The notes beneath the pieces are model-generated. The model was not told the DNA's origin, did no database searches, and saw only the letters and a program-made list of their open reading frames with translations. Below, one piece after another: positions 52,612-60,803 of a stretch of DNA of 64,000 nucleotides. The first letter of the stretch is position 1; each line of letters opens with the position of its first letter. Both the position numbers and the translations under genes were made by a program. Location of the stretch: positions 1,984,001-2,048,000 of the forward strand of contig NZ_CP113062.1 of assembly GCF_026625765.1 (NCBI RefSeq). Reading direction: 5' to 3'. Source of the DNA: Frigoribacterium sp. SL97. Lineage in GTDB: Bacteria; Actinomycetota; Actinomycetes; Actinomycetales; Microbacteriaceae.

Positions 52612-52641
52612 AACGGCCCCGGTCCGAGGACCGGGGCCGTT
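52612..52641 (-). terminator. Terminator of the ammonium transporter gene
   Basis: Perfect 14-bp stem AACGGCCCCGGTCC/GGACCGGGGCCGTT with a 2-base loop, 16 bases beyond the amt stop on minus. It stands back to back with the 52546–52588 hairpin. Confidence 0.8.
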
Positions 52642-52657
52642 CGTCGTGCGACGTGGG

Positions 52658-53938
52658 TCAGGCGCGCGAGTTCTCGAGGACGTAGCCCTCTTCACCGTGC
52701 AGGGCGAGGTCGATGCCGGCCACCTCGTCCTCGTTCTTCACGCGGAAGCCGATGGTCTTCTCGATGACGAAGCCGATGACGAAGGCCAGGACGAACGAGT
52801 AGAGCATGACGGCCAGGGCCGAGAGGGCCTGGATGCCGAGCTGCGTGAAGGTGTGCGAGAAGATGAGGCCGGTGTCGTTCGCGAAGATGCCGAGGTACAG
52901 CGTCCCGATGAGGCCACCGACGAGGTGGATGCCCACGACGTCGAGGGAGTCGTCGAACCCGAGCTTGAACTTGAGGTCGATGGCGAGGGCGCAGACGGCA
53001 CCCGCGACGACGCCGAGGACGACGGCCCACCCCGGGGTGAGGGCGGCGCAGGCCGGGGTGATGGCGACGAGGCCGGCGACGGCACCCGAGGCGGCGCCGA
53101 CCGAGGTGGCCTTGCCGTCCTTGAGCTTCTCGACGACCAGCCAGCCGAGCACGGCGGCGGCCGGTGCGGCGATGGTGTTCAGGAACGCCAGGGCGGCCAC
53201 GCCGTCGGCCGCGAGCTCGGAGCCGGCGTTGAAGCCGAACCAGCCGAACCAGAGCAGCCCGGCACCCAGCAGGACGAAGGGCGGGTTGTGCGGCTTGTCG
53301 GCACCCTTGGCGAAGCCGACGCGCTTGCCGAGGACGAGTGCCAGGGCGAGGGCCGCGGCACCGGCGTTGATGTGGACGGCCGTGCCGCCGGCGAAGTCGA
53401 TGACGCCCATGGCGGCGATCCAGCCACCGACGGTGTTGCCGTCGGCGTCCTTCGTGAAGTTGAAGACCCAGCTGGCGACCGGGAAGTAGACGACCGTGGC
53501 CCAGACGCCGGCGAAGATCATCCACGCCCCGAACTTGGCGCGGTCGGCGATGGCGCCCGAGATGAGGGCCACCGTGATGATCGCGAAGGTGGCCTGGAAG
53601 GCGGCGAAGGCGATCGTCGGGTAGGCGCCGGTCGGGTCCAGGCTGTCCTCGAAGGCGGCGCCGAGGCCGAGGTTCGCGACGTCGAGGCCGATCAGGCCCT
53701 GGACGCCCACGAAGCTCTCGCTCCCACCGGGGATCGAGGTCGGGTTGCCGAAGGCGATCGCATAGCCGAAGAGCACCCACAGGACGCCGATGAGGCCCAT
53801 CGCGCCGAAGCTGAGCATCATCATGCTGATGACGCTCTTGGCCTTGACGAGGCCGCCGTAGAAGAAGGCCAGGCCGGGGGTCATGAGCAGCACGAGTGCC
53901 GCGCAGATCAACATGAAGGCGGTGTTGCCTTGGTCCAT
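52658..53938 (-). CDS. amt: Ammonium transporter
   Basis: Membrane channel for ammonium/ammonia. The 426-residue product has eleven predicted helices. Family hallmarks are the pore histidine in GGTAVHINAG, the twin histidine in VVGIHLVGGLIGTLYLG, and GLLWFGWFGFNAGSEL. I use the ATG at 53938 with GAGAGGTGACC upstream. The gene is alone here; the glnK-glnD partners that often follow amt are not in the window. Two GlnR-type operator boxes lie 146–192 bases upstream. A short C-terminal tail (about 35 residues) follows the last helix. Confidence 0.96.
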   Translation of the reverse strand: MDQGNTAFMLICAALVLLMTPGLAFFYGGLVKAKSVISMMMLSFGAMGLIGVLWVLFGYAIAFGNPTSIPGGSESFVGVQGLIGLDVANLGLGAAFEDSLDPTGAYPTIAFAAFQATFAIITVALISGAIADRAKFGAWMIFAGVWATVVYFPVASWVFNFTKDADGNTVGGWIAAMGVIDFAGGTAVHINAGAAALALALVLGKRVGFAKGADKPHNPPFVLLGAGLLWFGWFGFNAGSELAADGVAALAFLNTIAAPAAAVLGWLVVEKLKDGKATSVGAASGAVAGLVAITPACAALTPGWAVVLGVVAGAVCALAIDLKFKLGFDDSLDVVGIHLVGGLIGTLYLGIFANDTGLIFSHTFTQLGIQALSALAVMLYSFVLAFVIGFVIEKTIGFRVKNEDEVAGIDLALHGEEGYVLENSRA

Positions 53939-54083
53939 GGGTGGGTCACCTCTCGAGTTTCGGAGCCGGGGAGGCACCGACGTCGAGGTCGACCGTGTGG
54001 GTTCACGGGCTGTGGTGACGAACGCTCTCGTCCGGTGCGGCCCCCAGTGTCGCGGGGAGAGGTTTCGGGCCGTGTGCGGGATT

Positions 54084-54130
54084 GTTTCCCCGATGTAACA
54101 CGATTCGGGCGCAGGTAAACAACGTGTTAC
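54084..54130 (-). promoter_or_regulatory. Candidate GlnR-binding sites upstream of amt
   Basis: On minus, GTTAC-n6-GAAAC (54099–54084) matches the actinobacterial GlnR consensus GTnAC-n6-GaAAC. A second half-site pair, GTAAC-n6-TTTAC (54130–54115), lies just upstream. Both are in the region between amt and zapE, where GlnR would switch on the ammonium transporter during nitrogen limitation. This is sequence match only; no regulator gene is nearby. Confidence 0.55.
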
Positions 54131-54159
54131 CGGATGCCCGGTGCGGGGTGGGGATCCCG

Positions 54160-55176
54160 TCAGAGCGAGGTCAGGGCCACCAAGCGCGACACGGCGCGCA
54201 GGTACTTCTTGCGGTAGCCGCCGGCGAGCATCTCGTCCGAGAAGACCTGGTCGAGGGGCGTGCCCGAGGCGACCACCCGGATCTGCGCGTCGTACAGGCG
54301 GTCCACGAAGGCCACGAGGCGCAGGGCGTCCACCTGGCTCGTGAGGACGTGGACGTCACGGAGCCCCACCGCGTCGAGGTCGTCGACGAGCTTCACGTAC
54401 TTGCTGGGGTGGACCGTCGCGAGGTGGGCGACCACGCCGTCGAAGTCGTCGAGCGACACGGTCCCGCCGAGCGCGGCCGCCGCCGCGTCGACGTCGTCGA
54501 CCACGTGCGCCCGGGCCTCGACCTCGCGACGCCGGTAGTCGTCCCCGTCGATGCGCAGGGTGAAGAACTTGTCGCTGAGCCCTTGGATCTCGCGGAGGAA
54601 GTCGGCGGCGGCGAACCGGCCCTCACCGAGGGCGTTGGGCGGCGTGTTCGAGGTGGCGGCGATGCGCGTGCCGTCGTCGGCCAGGTCGCCGAGCAGTCGG
54701 GTCATCATCATGGTGTCGCCCGGGTCGTCGAGCTCGAACTCGTCGATGCAGACCAGGGCGGCGCCCTTCAGCTGCGACGCGGCCCCGGCGTAGCCGACGG
54801 CGCCGACCAACGCGGTGAACTCGATGAAGGTGCCGAAGTACCGCCGGCCGGGCGTGCGGTTCCAGAGGGCGGCGAGCAGGTGGGTCTTGCCCACGCCGAA
54901 GCCGCCGTCGAGGTACAGGCCGGGACGCACGGCCGGGGCAGCCGGCTTCTTGCGGAACAGGCCCCTCCGCGGCGCGTCGGGACCCGCGCCTCCGAACGCC
55001 GTCACGGCGGCCACCGCCTCGGCCTGGGAGGCGAAGGCCGGGTCGGGCCGGTAGTTCTCGAGCGAGGCCTCCGCGAACTGACGAGGAGGCACGAGTTGCG
55101 TCACGATCTCGGCCCCCGTGATCGTCGGGGTGCGGTCGCTCAGCGAGACGAGGGTGCTGACGGATTCGGGGGGCAT
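54160..55176 (-). CDS. zapE: Cell division protein ZapE (AFG1-like ATPase)
   Basis: AAA+ ATPase of the AFG1 family; in gamma-proteobacteria ZapE helps Z-ring constriction under oxygen or heat stress. The 338-residue product has Walker A GGFGVGKTHLLAALW near residue 75 and Walker B LVCIDEFELDDPG, followed by MMMTRLLGDL and the family segment TSNTPPNALGEGRFAAADFLREI. Starts at an ATG at 55176, divergent from the sulfurtransferase gene. A shortened variant CCGCGCCTCC of the dispersed motif lies inside it, near 54985. Confidence 0.93.
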   Translation of the reverse strand: MPPESVSTLVSLSDRTPTITGAEIVTQLVPPRQFAEASLENYRPDPAFASQAEAVAAVTAFGGAGPDAPRRGLFRKKPAAPAVRPGLYLDGGFGVGKTHLLAALWNRTPGRRYFGTFIEFTALVGAVGYAGAASQLKGAALVCIDEFELDDPGDTMMMTRLLGDLADDGTRIAATSNTPPNALGEGRFAAADFLREIQGLSDKFFTLRIDGDDYRRREVEARAHVVDDVDAAAAALGGTVSLDDFDGVVAHLATVHPSKYVKLVDDLDAVGLRDVHVLTSQVDALRLVAFVDRLYDAQIRVVASGTPLDQVFSDEMLAGGYRKKYLRAVSRLVALTSL

Positions 55177-55352
55177 GGGCGCGGCCTCGCGGTGGGGTGG
55201 GCGGGGATCTGTGTCAGAGTCGTACGGTTCCCGGGCGACGGTCACGCGGCATGCGTAACCTCGACGGGGCCGACCAGAGGCGATCCTACGCCGCCGGGCA
55301 CCACGCGTCGCCCGGCGTCGGCTCCACCCCGACCCCCGCACAAGGAGACACC

Positions 55353-56252
55353 ATGGCCGTCGAGCACGACACGTCCGCCCGCTTCGGCGAGTACGCCCAT
55401 CCCGAGCGTCTCGTCGGCACCGAGTGGCTGCAGCAGCACCTCGGCACCCCCGGGCTCGTCGTCGTCGAGTCCGACGAGGACGTCCTCCTGTACGAGACCG
55501 GCCACATCGCCGGCGCCGTCAAGATCGACTGGCACCTCGACCTCAACGACCCGGTGCAGCGCGACTACGTCGACGGCGAGGGCTTCGCCGCGCTGATGAG
55601 CCGCAGCGGCATCACGCGCGACAGCACGGTCGTCATCTACGGCGACAAGAACAACTGGTGGGCCGCGTACGCGCTGTGGGTCTTCTCGCTCTTCGGGCAC
55701 CAGGACGTCCGTCTGCTCGACGGCGGCCGCGCGAAGTGGGAGGCCGAGGGACGCGACTACACGACCGAGGCGCCCGAGGTCGAGGCCACCGACTACCCCG
55801 TCGTCGAGCGGGACGACAGCGTCATCCGCGCCTACAAGGACGACGTGCTGGCGCACCTCGGCAAACCCCTGATCGACGTGCGCTCGCCCGAGGAGTTCTC
55901 CGGCCAGCGCACCACGGCCCCGGCCTACCCCGACGAGGGCGCCCTGCGTGCCGGTCACATCCCGAGCGCCCAGAACGTGCCGTGGGGCAAGGCCGCGGCC
56001 GACGACGGCACCTTCCGGCCTCTCGCCGAACTCGACGCCATCTACCGCGACGGGGCGGGCCTCTCCGACGGCGACGAGGTCGTCGCCTACTGCCGCATCG
56101 GTGAGCGGTCGAGCCACACCTGGTTCGTCCTGACGCACCTGATGGGCTTCGAGGACGTGCGCAACTACGACGGCTCCTGGACCGAGTGGGGCAGCGCCGT
56201 GCGGGTCCCCATCGTGCAGGGCACCGAGCCGGGCGAGGTGCCGGCCCGGTGA
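55353..56252 (+). CDS. Two-domain thiosulfate/3-mercaptopyruvate sulfurtransferase
   Basis: A 299-residue protein with two rhodanese domains: an N-terminal inactive half (VVVESDEDVLLYETGHIAGAV, GDKNNWWAAYALWV) and an active C-terminal half with the catalytic cysteine in VAYCRIGERSSHTW. It resembles mycobacterial CysA/SseA. AAGGAG lies 5 bases upstream of the ATG. The next gene (sufE) overlaps its stop, so transferred sulfur may be handed to SufE; that pairing is inference. The intergenic gap on its 5' side is 176 bases, shared with zapE. Confidence 0.93.
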   Translation: MAVEHDTSARFGEYAHPERLVGTEWLQQHLGTPGLVVVESDEDVLLYETGHIAGAVKIDWHLDLNDPVQRDYVDGEGFAALMSRSGITRDSTVVIYGDKNNWWAAYALWVFSLFGHQDVRLLDGGRAKWEAEGRDYTTEAPEVEATDYPVVERDDSVIRAYKDDVLAHLGKPLIDVRSPEEFSGQRTTAPAYPDEGALRAGHIPSAQNVPWGKAAADDGTFRPLAELDAIYRDGAGLSDGDEVVAYCRIGERSSHTWFVLTHLMGFEDVRNYDGSWTEWGSAVRVPIVQGTEPGEVPAR

Positions 56253-56692
56253 CCGACGCGGCCCTGCCCGAGGCGCTCGTCGAGATCCGCGAGGAGTTCC
56301 TCGCCCTCGACGTGCGGAACCGTCTTCAGTTGTTGCTCGAGTTCTCGAACGAGCTGCCCGAGCTGCCCGCCCGGTACGCCGACCATCCCGACCTGTTCGA
56401 ACGGGTGGTCGAGTGCCAGTCCCCCGTGTTCCTGTTCGTCGAGGTCACCGACGGTCGGGTGCACCTGCACGCGACGGCACCGCGCGAGGCGCCGACGACC
56501 CGGGGCTTCGCCTCGATCCTCGCCCAGGGGCTCGACGGACTGACCGTCGAGCAGGTGCTCGACGACGTCCCCGACGACTACCCGCAGACGATCGGCCTGA
56601 CCGAGGCCGTGAGCCCGCTGCGCATCCGCGGCATGACCGCGCTGCTCGGCCGCGCCAAGCGTCAGATCCGCGAACGGACCGCCGTCGCGTGA
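56249..56692 (+). CDS. sufE: SufE-family sulfur acceptor
   Basis: Sulfur-accepting partner of cysteine desulfurase; it takes persulfide sulfur on a conserved cysteine. The 147-residue product has VECQSPVFLFVEVTD with the acceptor cysteine, RNRLQLLLEFSNELPELP near the N-terminus, and a C-terminal GMTALLGRAKRQIRE. The GTG start overlaps the sulfurtransferase stop, and the next gene overlaps its own stop. SufE is located here, far from sufS-sufU at 40.4 kb. Confidence 0.92.
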   Translation: MTDAALPEALVEIREEFLALDVRNRLQLLLEFSNELPELPARYADHPDLFERVVECQSPVFLFVEVTDGRVHLHATAPREAPTTRGFASILAQGLDGLTVEQVLDDVPDDYPQTIGLTEAVSPLRIRGMTALLGRAKRQIRERTAVA

Positions 56693-57444
56693 CGCTCCGG
56701 GTGCTGCACGCCCTCGGACGTCCCGGCGACGTCGGGCTCGAGCTCGAGATCGACGAGGACTCGACCCCCGCCCGGATCCGCGAGCTGTACGCCCCGCCGA
56801 GCGAGACGTGGCTGCGACTCAACCTGATCGCGGCGGTCAGCGGTGACGCCGCGGGGTCCGACGGCACCTCCGAGACGCTGAGCAACGCCACCGACCGCAC
56901 GATCCTGGCCGCCATCCGCTCGCTCGCCGACGGTGTCCTCGTCGGTGCGGCGAGCGTGCGCGCCGAGGGCTACCGGGTGCCGAAGTCCTCGCGACTCGTC
57001 GTCGTCACGGCGTCGGGCGACCTCTCCGGCCACCGGATGGACCCGGCCGAAGCCGAGCGGGTCGTCGTGGTCTGCCCCGAATCCGCGCGGGCACGGGTCC
57101 GCGAGACCCTCGGTGAGGCGATCTGGGCGGCCGCCCGCGTGTTGTCGGCGACCGACGACGGCGGCCGGTTGGAGCCCGCCGCGATCCTGCGGTGCCTGCG
57201 CGAGCAGCGCCTCCGTTCGCTCGTCTGCGAGGGCGGTCCCTCGCTCGCCGGGCAGTTCCTCCGGGACGGCCTCGTCGACGAGCTGTGCCTGTCGACCTCG
57301 CCGGTCGTGATCGGCAGCGGCCTGCCCGTCTTCGGTCGCGAACGTTTCGACCCGGCGTCGCTCGTGCTCGGCCAACTGCTGGTCGACGAGCAGAGCACGC
57401 TCTACGCGCGGTGGTCGGTGGACGGTGGCCCCGCGAGTCGGTGA
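56689..57444 (+). CDS. RibD C-terminal-domain reductase-like protein
   Basis: A 251-residue protein of the RibD C-terminal/dihydrofolate reductase-like superfamily. It has ATDRTILAAIRSLADGVLVGAASVRAEGY, VCEGGPSLAGQFLRDGLVDELCLSTSPVVIGSG and FGRER. The deaminase half of true RibD is absent, so it is a stand-alone NADPH-dependent reductase-like protein; the substrate is unknown. A GTG overlaps the sufE stop. Its 3' end overlaps the convergent alpha/beta hydrolase gene by 43 bases. Confidence 0.9.
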   Translation: MTLRVLHALGRPGDVGLELEIDEDSTPARIRELYAPPSETWLRLNLIAAVSGDAAGSDGTSETLSNATDRTILAAIRSLADGVLVGAASVRAEGYRVPKSSRLVVVTASGDLSGHRMDPAEAERVVVVCPESARARVRETLGEAIWAAARVLSATDDGGRLEPAAILRCLREQRLRSLVCEGGPSLAGQFLRDGLVDELCLSTSPVVIGSGLPVFGRERFDPASLVLGQLLVDEQSTLYARWSVDGGPASR

Positions 57445-58646
57445 CGGTCGAGCCATCGACCGATCGCCCCCTCGAACCGCTCGGGGTCGAGGTTCCAGAG
57501 CTTGGTGTGCCGGGCGACGTCGAACACCTCGAAGGTGACGATGTCGGGCCGCGCCTCGGCCAGCGCGTGTGACGCGGTGGACGGCACGAAGCCGTCGTCG
57601 TCGCTGTGCAGCACCAGCACCGGGAGGTCGAGCTCGCCCGCGCGTGAGACGAGGTCGAGCCGGTCGAAGTCGATGGGCTCGGCGCTGCCGGCCAGCCGGC
57701 AGAGCAGGGGCGATCCCAGGAGGCGCAGCACCAGACCCTGGACGACCCCCGGCACCCGCATGGCCGCGCCCTGGTAGGCGAGCGTCGTCCGCCAGTCGAC
57801 GACGGGCGACTCGAGCACGAGACCCGAGACGGAGCCGCGCAGGGTGGAGCGGGTGGCGGCCTGCAGCACCAGCGCTCCACCCATGGACCAGCCCATCAGG
57901 ACGACGGACCTCGCCCCGTGGTCGAGGGCGAACCGGATCGCCGCCTCGACGTCGCGCCACTCGGAGTCGCCCAGCGCGTAACGGCCGTCGGGCGAACGGG
58001 GCGCCTCGCCGTCGTTGCGGTACGACACGAGGAGCGAGGTGAAGCCCTCTCGCCGGAAGACCGGTGCCGCACGGATCGTCTCGGCGCGCGTCACCCCGCG
58101 ACCGTGAACCCCGATCATCCACGGGCCGTCGAGCCCGCCCTCGGCGGGGACCAGCCAGGCGGGGGCCGGACCGACCTCGGTGTCGACCACGACCTCGTCG
58201 GCCGTGAGGCCCGCGTCGTGCGGCGTCGGGTACAGCCAGCCGCCGATGCGACCCCGGTGGGCGCGCCGCAGGCCGGATGCCTCGACTCCTTCGACGCCCC
58301 CGACGCCGTCCTCGTGTTCGACCCGACGTTCGACGTACCGGCCGTCGTCGTGCACCACCTCGCCGATGCGGGCGTGCCCTCGGCCCCTGTCGTACCAGAA
58401 GCTGTAGCGACCGGGGAGGCGCGTGTCGGGCGTCGAACGCAGGGTGATCGTCCCGGCCACGGCGTCGTGGGCCTCGATGCGCACGTCGTCGCGTCGCCTC
58501 CGGGCAGGGGTGACGATCTTCCGGGCCATGGCGACGATCCCCGAGACGAGGGCTGTGGACGACACCACCACGGTGCCCCCGACCGCGATCGAGACGACGG
58601 CGAGCGGGCCGACGCCCCGTCGACCGGTGGATGCGGGGCGGTTCAC
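57402..58646 (-). CDS. Membrane-anchored alpha/beta hydrolase
   Basis: A 414-residue hydrolase with an N-terminal membrane anchor (PLAVVSIAVGGTVVVSSTALVSGIVAMA, about residues 14–40), a basic stop-transfer and a soluble domain. The alpha/beta hydrolase core has GPWMIGVHGRG, the nucleophile elbow GWSMGGALVLQ with the catalytic serine, HSDDDGFV and a final VARHTKLW histidine. The region before the catalytic core has no clear domain. Substrate unknown. Confidence 0.87.
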   Translation of the reverse strand: MNRPASTGRRGVGPLAVVSIAVGGTVVVSSTALVSGIVAMARKIVTPARRRRDDVRIEAHDAVAGTITLRSTPDTRLPGRYSFWYDRGRGHARIGEVVHDDGRYVERRVEHEDGVGGVEGVEASGLRRAHRGRIGGWLYPTPHDAGLTADEVVVDTEVGPAPAWLVPAEGGLDGPWMIGVHGRGVTRAETIRAAPVFRREGFTSLLVSYRNDGEAPRSPDGRYALGDSEWRDVEAAIRFALDHGARSVVLMGWSMGGALVLQAATRSTLRGSVSGLVLESPVVDWRTTLAYQGAAMRVPGVVQGLVLRLLGSPLLCRLAGSAEPIDFDRLDLVSRAGELDLPVLVLHSDDDGFVPSTASHALAEARPDIVTFEVFDVARHTKLWNLDPERFEGAIGRWLDRHRLAGPPSTDHRA

Positions 58647-58755
58647 GGGCGGCTCCTCGGACGGCGTGAGACGGAGCGGGGAGACCTGTGGATCTGCTGA
58701 GCCGGGCGCGGCGTGCCGCGGGGGTCGCCCTCGGGATCGACCCTAGTCTTCCAGG

Positions 58756-59352
58756 GTGTCCGAGATCCCCCCGACGTCGACCCGCCCGCCCGCGTTCGCC
58801 GCGGCCGTCGAGTCCGTCCACCGTGCCGCCGCGCGGGACGCCCTCGCCGTGACCGAGATCCCCGCTCCGAACGGCCTCGCCCCCCACGCCCTGGCCCTCG
58901 CCGGGGACGTCATCGGCGCGTCCGGTCGCCCGGACCCCGACCTCGGCACCGGACGCTTCGTGCTGCTCTACGACGACGACGAACCCGAGGCGTGGGGCGG
59001 ACCCTTCCGGGTCGTCAGCTTCGCGCAGGCGCCCCTCGAGACCGAGATCGCCCTCGATCCGTTCGTGGCCGACGTCGCGTGGTCCTGGCTCGTCGACAGC
59101 CTCGACGCCCGCGGTGCCGTCTACGACCGGGCATCGGGCACCGCCACCAAGATCCTCTCGACCGGATACGGTGAGCTGGCCAACCACGGTGACGGGGCCC
59201 AGCTCGAACTCCGGGCGTCCTGGAGCCCCGCCACCACCGACCTGGCCCCGCACATCGAGGCCTGGAGCGAGCTGATCTGCACGCTCGCCGGCCTGCCCCC
59301 GACCGTCGAGGGCGTCACCCTCCTCGCCTCGAGGCGGGTCGGACGAGACTGA
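58756..59352 (+). CDS. DUF3000 family protein
   Basis: A 198-residue protein matching the actinobacterial DUF3000 family, which lies next to an RNase D-type gene in many actinobacteria. Visible family parts are HRAAARDALAVTEIPAPNGLAPHALALAGDV near the N-terminus, FVLLYDDDEPEAWGGPFRVV and TATKILSTGYGELANHGDGAQLELRASWSP. No enzymatic motif is recognised, and function is unknown. The start is a GTG at 58756 with TAGTCT 6 bases upstream, fitting a leaderless transcript. Confidence 0.88.
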   Translation: MSEIPPTSTRPPAFAAAVESVHRAAARDALAVTEIPAPNGLAPHALALAGDVIGASGRPDPDLGTGRFVLLYDDDEPEAWGGPFRVVSFAQAPLETEIALDPFVADVAWSWLVDSLDARGAVYDRASGTATKILSTGYGELANHGDGAQLELRASWSPATTDLAPHIEAWSELICTLAGLPPTVEGVTLLASRRVGRD

Positions 59353-59395
59353 ACCACCGGAACAGAACAGCGCCCCCGGAGAGAACAGCGGAGAC

Positions 59396-60730
59396 ATGAC
59401 CACAGCGACACCAGACGAGGCCGCACCAGACGCGGCGGCGGCCGACGCGGCAGCACCCCACGGCTCCGAGCCGCGCGACACCCGCCCCCGGGTCTCCGTC
59501 CGACCCGTCGTCGAGACCGCCGACTCGCAGCACGGCGAGGTGACCGTCATCGACGACCGCGAGGGGTACCTGGCCGCCGTCGAGGCGATCCGCGCCGGGA
59601 CCGGGCCGGTCTCGATCGACGCCGAGCGCGCCTCCGGCTATCGCTACTCGCAGCGGGCCTACCTCATCCAGGTGTTCCGACGCGGCTCGGGGGTGTTCCT
59701 CCTCGACCCACCCGCCATCGGCTCGTTCGCCGAACTGCAAGCCGTCATCGGCGACGAGGAGTGGGTGCTCCACGCCGCCAGCCAGGACCTCGCGTGCCTG
59801 CGCGAGGTCGGCCTCGATCCGAGCCGCATCTTCGACACCGAACTGGGTGCGCGCCTCGCCGGGCTCCCCAAGGTCGGGCTCGGAGCCGTCGTCGAACAGC
59901 TCCTGGGCGTCCACCTCGCGAAAGAACACAGTGCCGCCGACTGGTCGACGCGACCGTTGCCGCAGAGCTGGCTCGTCTACGCCGCTCTCGACGTCGAGCT
60001 GCTCGTCGACCTCCGGGACGCCATGGAGGCGGTCCTCGCGGACGCGGGCAAGCTCGAGATCGCGCGCCAGGAGTTCGACGCGACCCTGAGGCGGGAGGCA
60101 AAGCCCGCGAAGGTCGACCCGTGGCGTCGACTGACCGGGCTGCACAGCCTGCGCGGGTCCCGGTCCCTCGCCGTGGCTCGTGAACTCTGGCAGGCGCGGG
60201 ACGACTACGCGCGCGAGATCGACACGGCCCCGGGCCGTCTCGTCCCGGACTCCTCGCTCCTGGCCGCCACGAAGGCGATGCCCACCGACAAACGGTCCCT
60301 CGCCGGCATCAAGGAGTTCGTCGGCCGGGCCAGTCGCAGTGAGCTGGACCGCTGGTTCGCGGCGATCGAACGCGGCCGTGAGACGACGGACCTGCCCTCG
60401 CACCGGGGGCCGGCGAGCGACACCCTCCCCCCGCCCCGATCGTGGGCGGACAAGAACCCGCTGGCCGACGCGCGCTACAAGGCCGTCCGCCCCAAGGTGA
60501 CCGAGATCGCCGAGGGGCTCGACCTGCCGGTCGAGAACCTGCTCACACCCGAGACCCTGCGCCGGCTGTCCTGGGACCCGCCCATCCCCTTCGACGCACC
60601 GACCATCGCGGCCGCACTCGTCGAGCTCGGTGCGCGGACCTGGCAGGTCGAGGCCGTGGCCGAGGCGGTCGCCGAGGCCTTTGTCGATGCCCACCAAGAG
60701 CCCGAGGCGACGGGCGACGGCGCTTCGTAG
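59396..60730 (+). CDS. RNase D-type 3'-5' exonuclease with HRDC domain
   Basis: A 444-residue exonuclease. An Ala-rich extension of ~45 residues comes first, then a DEDD domain with VSIDAERASGYRYSQRAYLIQ (first catalytic Asp/Glu), WVLHAASQDLACLREVG and LVYAALDVELLVDLRDAM. The C-terminal part contains an HRDC-like helical domain (residues ~210–300). In enterobacteria RNase D trims tRNA 3' ends; the substrate here is inferred. It follows DUF3000 by 43 bases, with a GGAGA ribosome binding site. The next gene, fadA, starts 74 bases further on. Confidence 0.92.
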   Translation: MTTATPDEAAPDAAAADAAAPHGSEPRDTRPRVSVRPVVETADSQHGEVTVIDDREGYLAAVEAIRAGTGPVSIDAERASGYRYSQRAYLIQVFRRGSGVFLLDPPAIGSFAELQAVIGDEEWVLHAASQDLACLREVGLDPSRIFDTELGARLAGLPKVGLGAVVEQLLGVHLAKEHSAADWSTRPLPQSWLVYAALDVELLVDLRDAMEAVLADAGKLEIARQEFDATLRREAKPAKVDPWRRLTGLHSLRGSRSLAVARELWQARDDYAREIDTAPGRLVPDSSLLAATKAMPTDKRSLAGIKEFVGRASRSELDRWFAAIERGRETTDLPSHRGPASDTLPPPRSWADKNPLADARYKAVRPKVTEIAEGLDLPVENLLTPETLRRLSWDPPIPFDAPTIAAALVELGARTWQVEAVAEAVAEAFVDAHQEPEATGDGAS

Positions 60731-60773
60731 GATTGCTCGAACGATTCTCGGGCCCCCGGCGTCGTCCCTAAGA

Positions 60774-60790
60774 TCAGGACCAGATCCTGA
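60774..60790. promoter_or_regulatory. Inverted repeat upstream of fadA
   Basis: TCAGGA and TCCTGA separated by CCAGA lie directly downstream of a -10-like TAAGAT and 14 bases before the fadA GTG. Position fits an operator for a fatty acid regulator. The arms are only 6 bases, so chance is possible. Confidence 0.35.
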
Positions 60791-60803
60791 CACTGGAGGC
60801 ACT

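Noticed and set aside
56662..59550. 962-codon open frame on minus
   Set aside because: It is antisense to the RibD-like, DUF3000 and other genes; composition and lack of family similarity mark it as a G+C-driven shadow.
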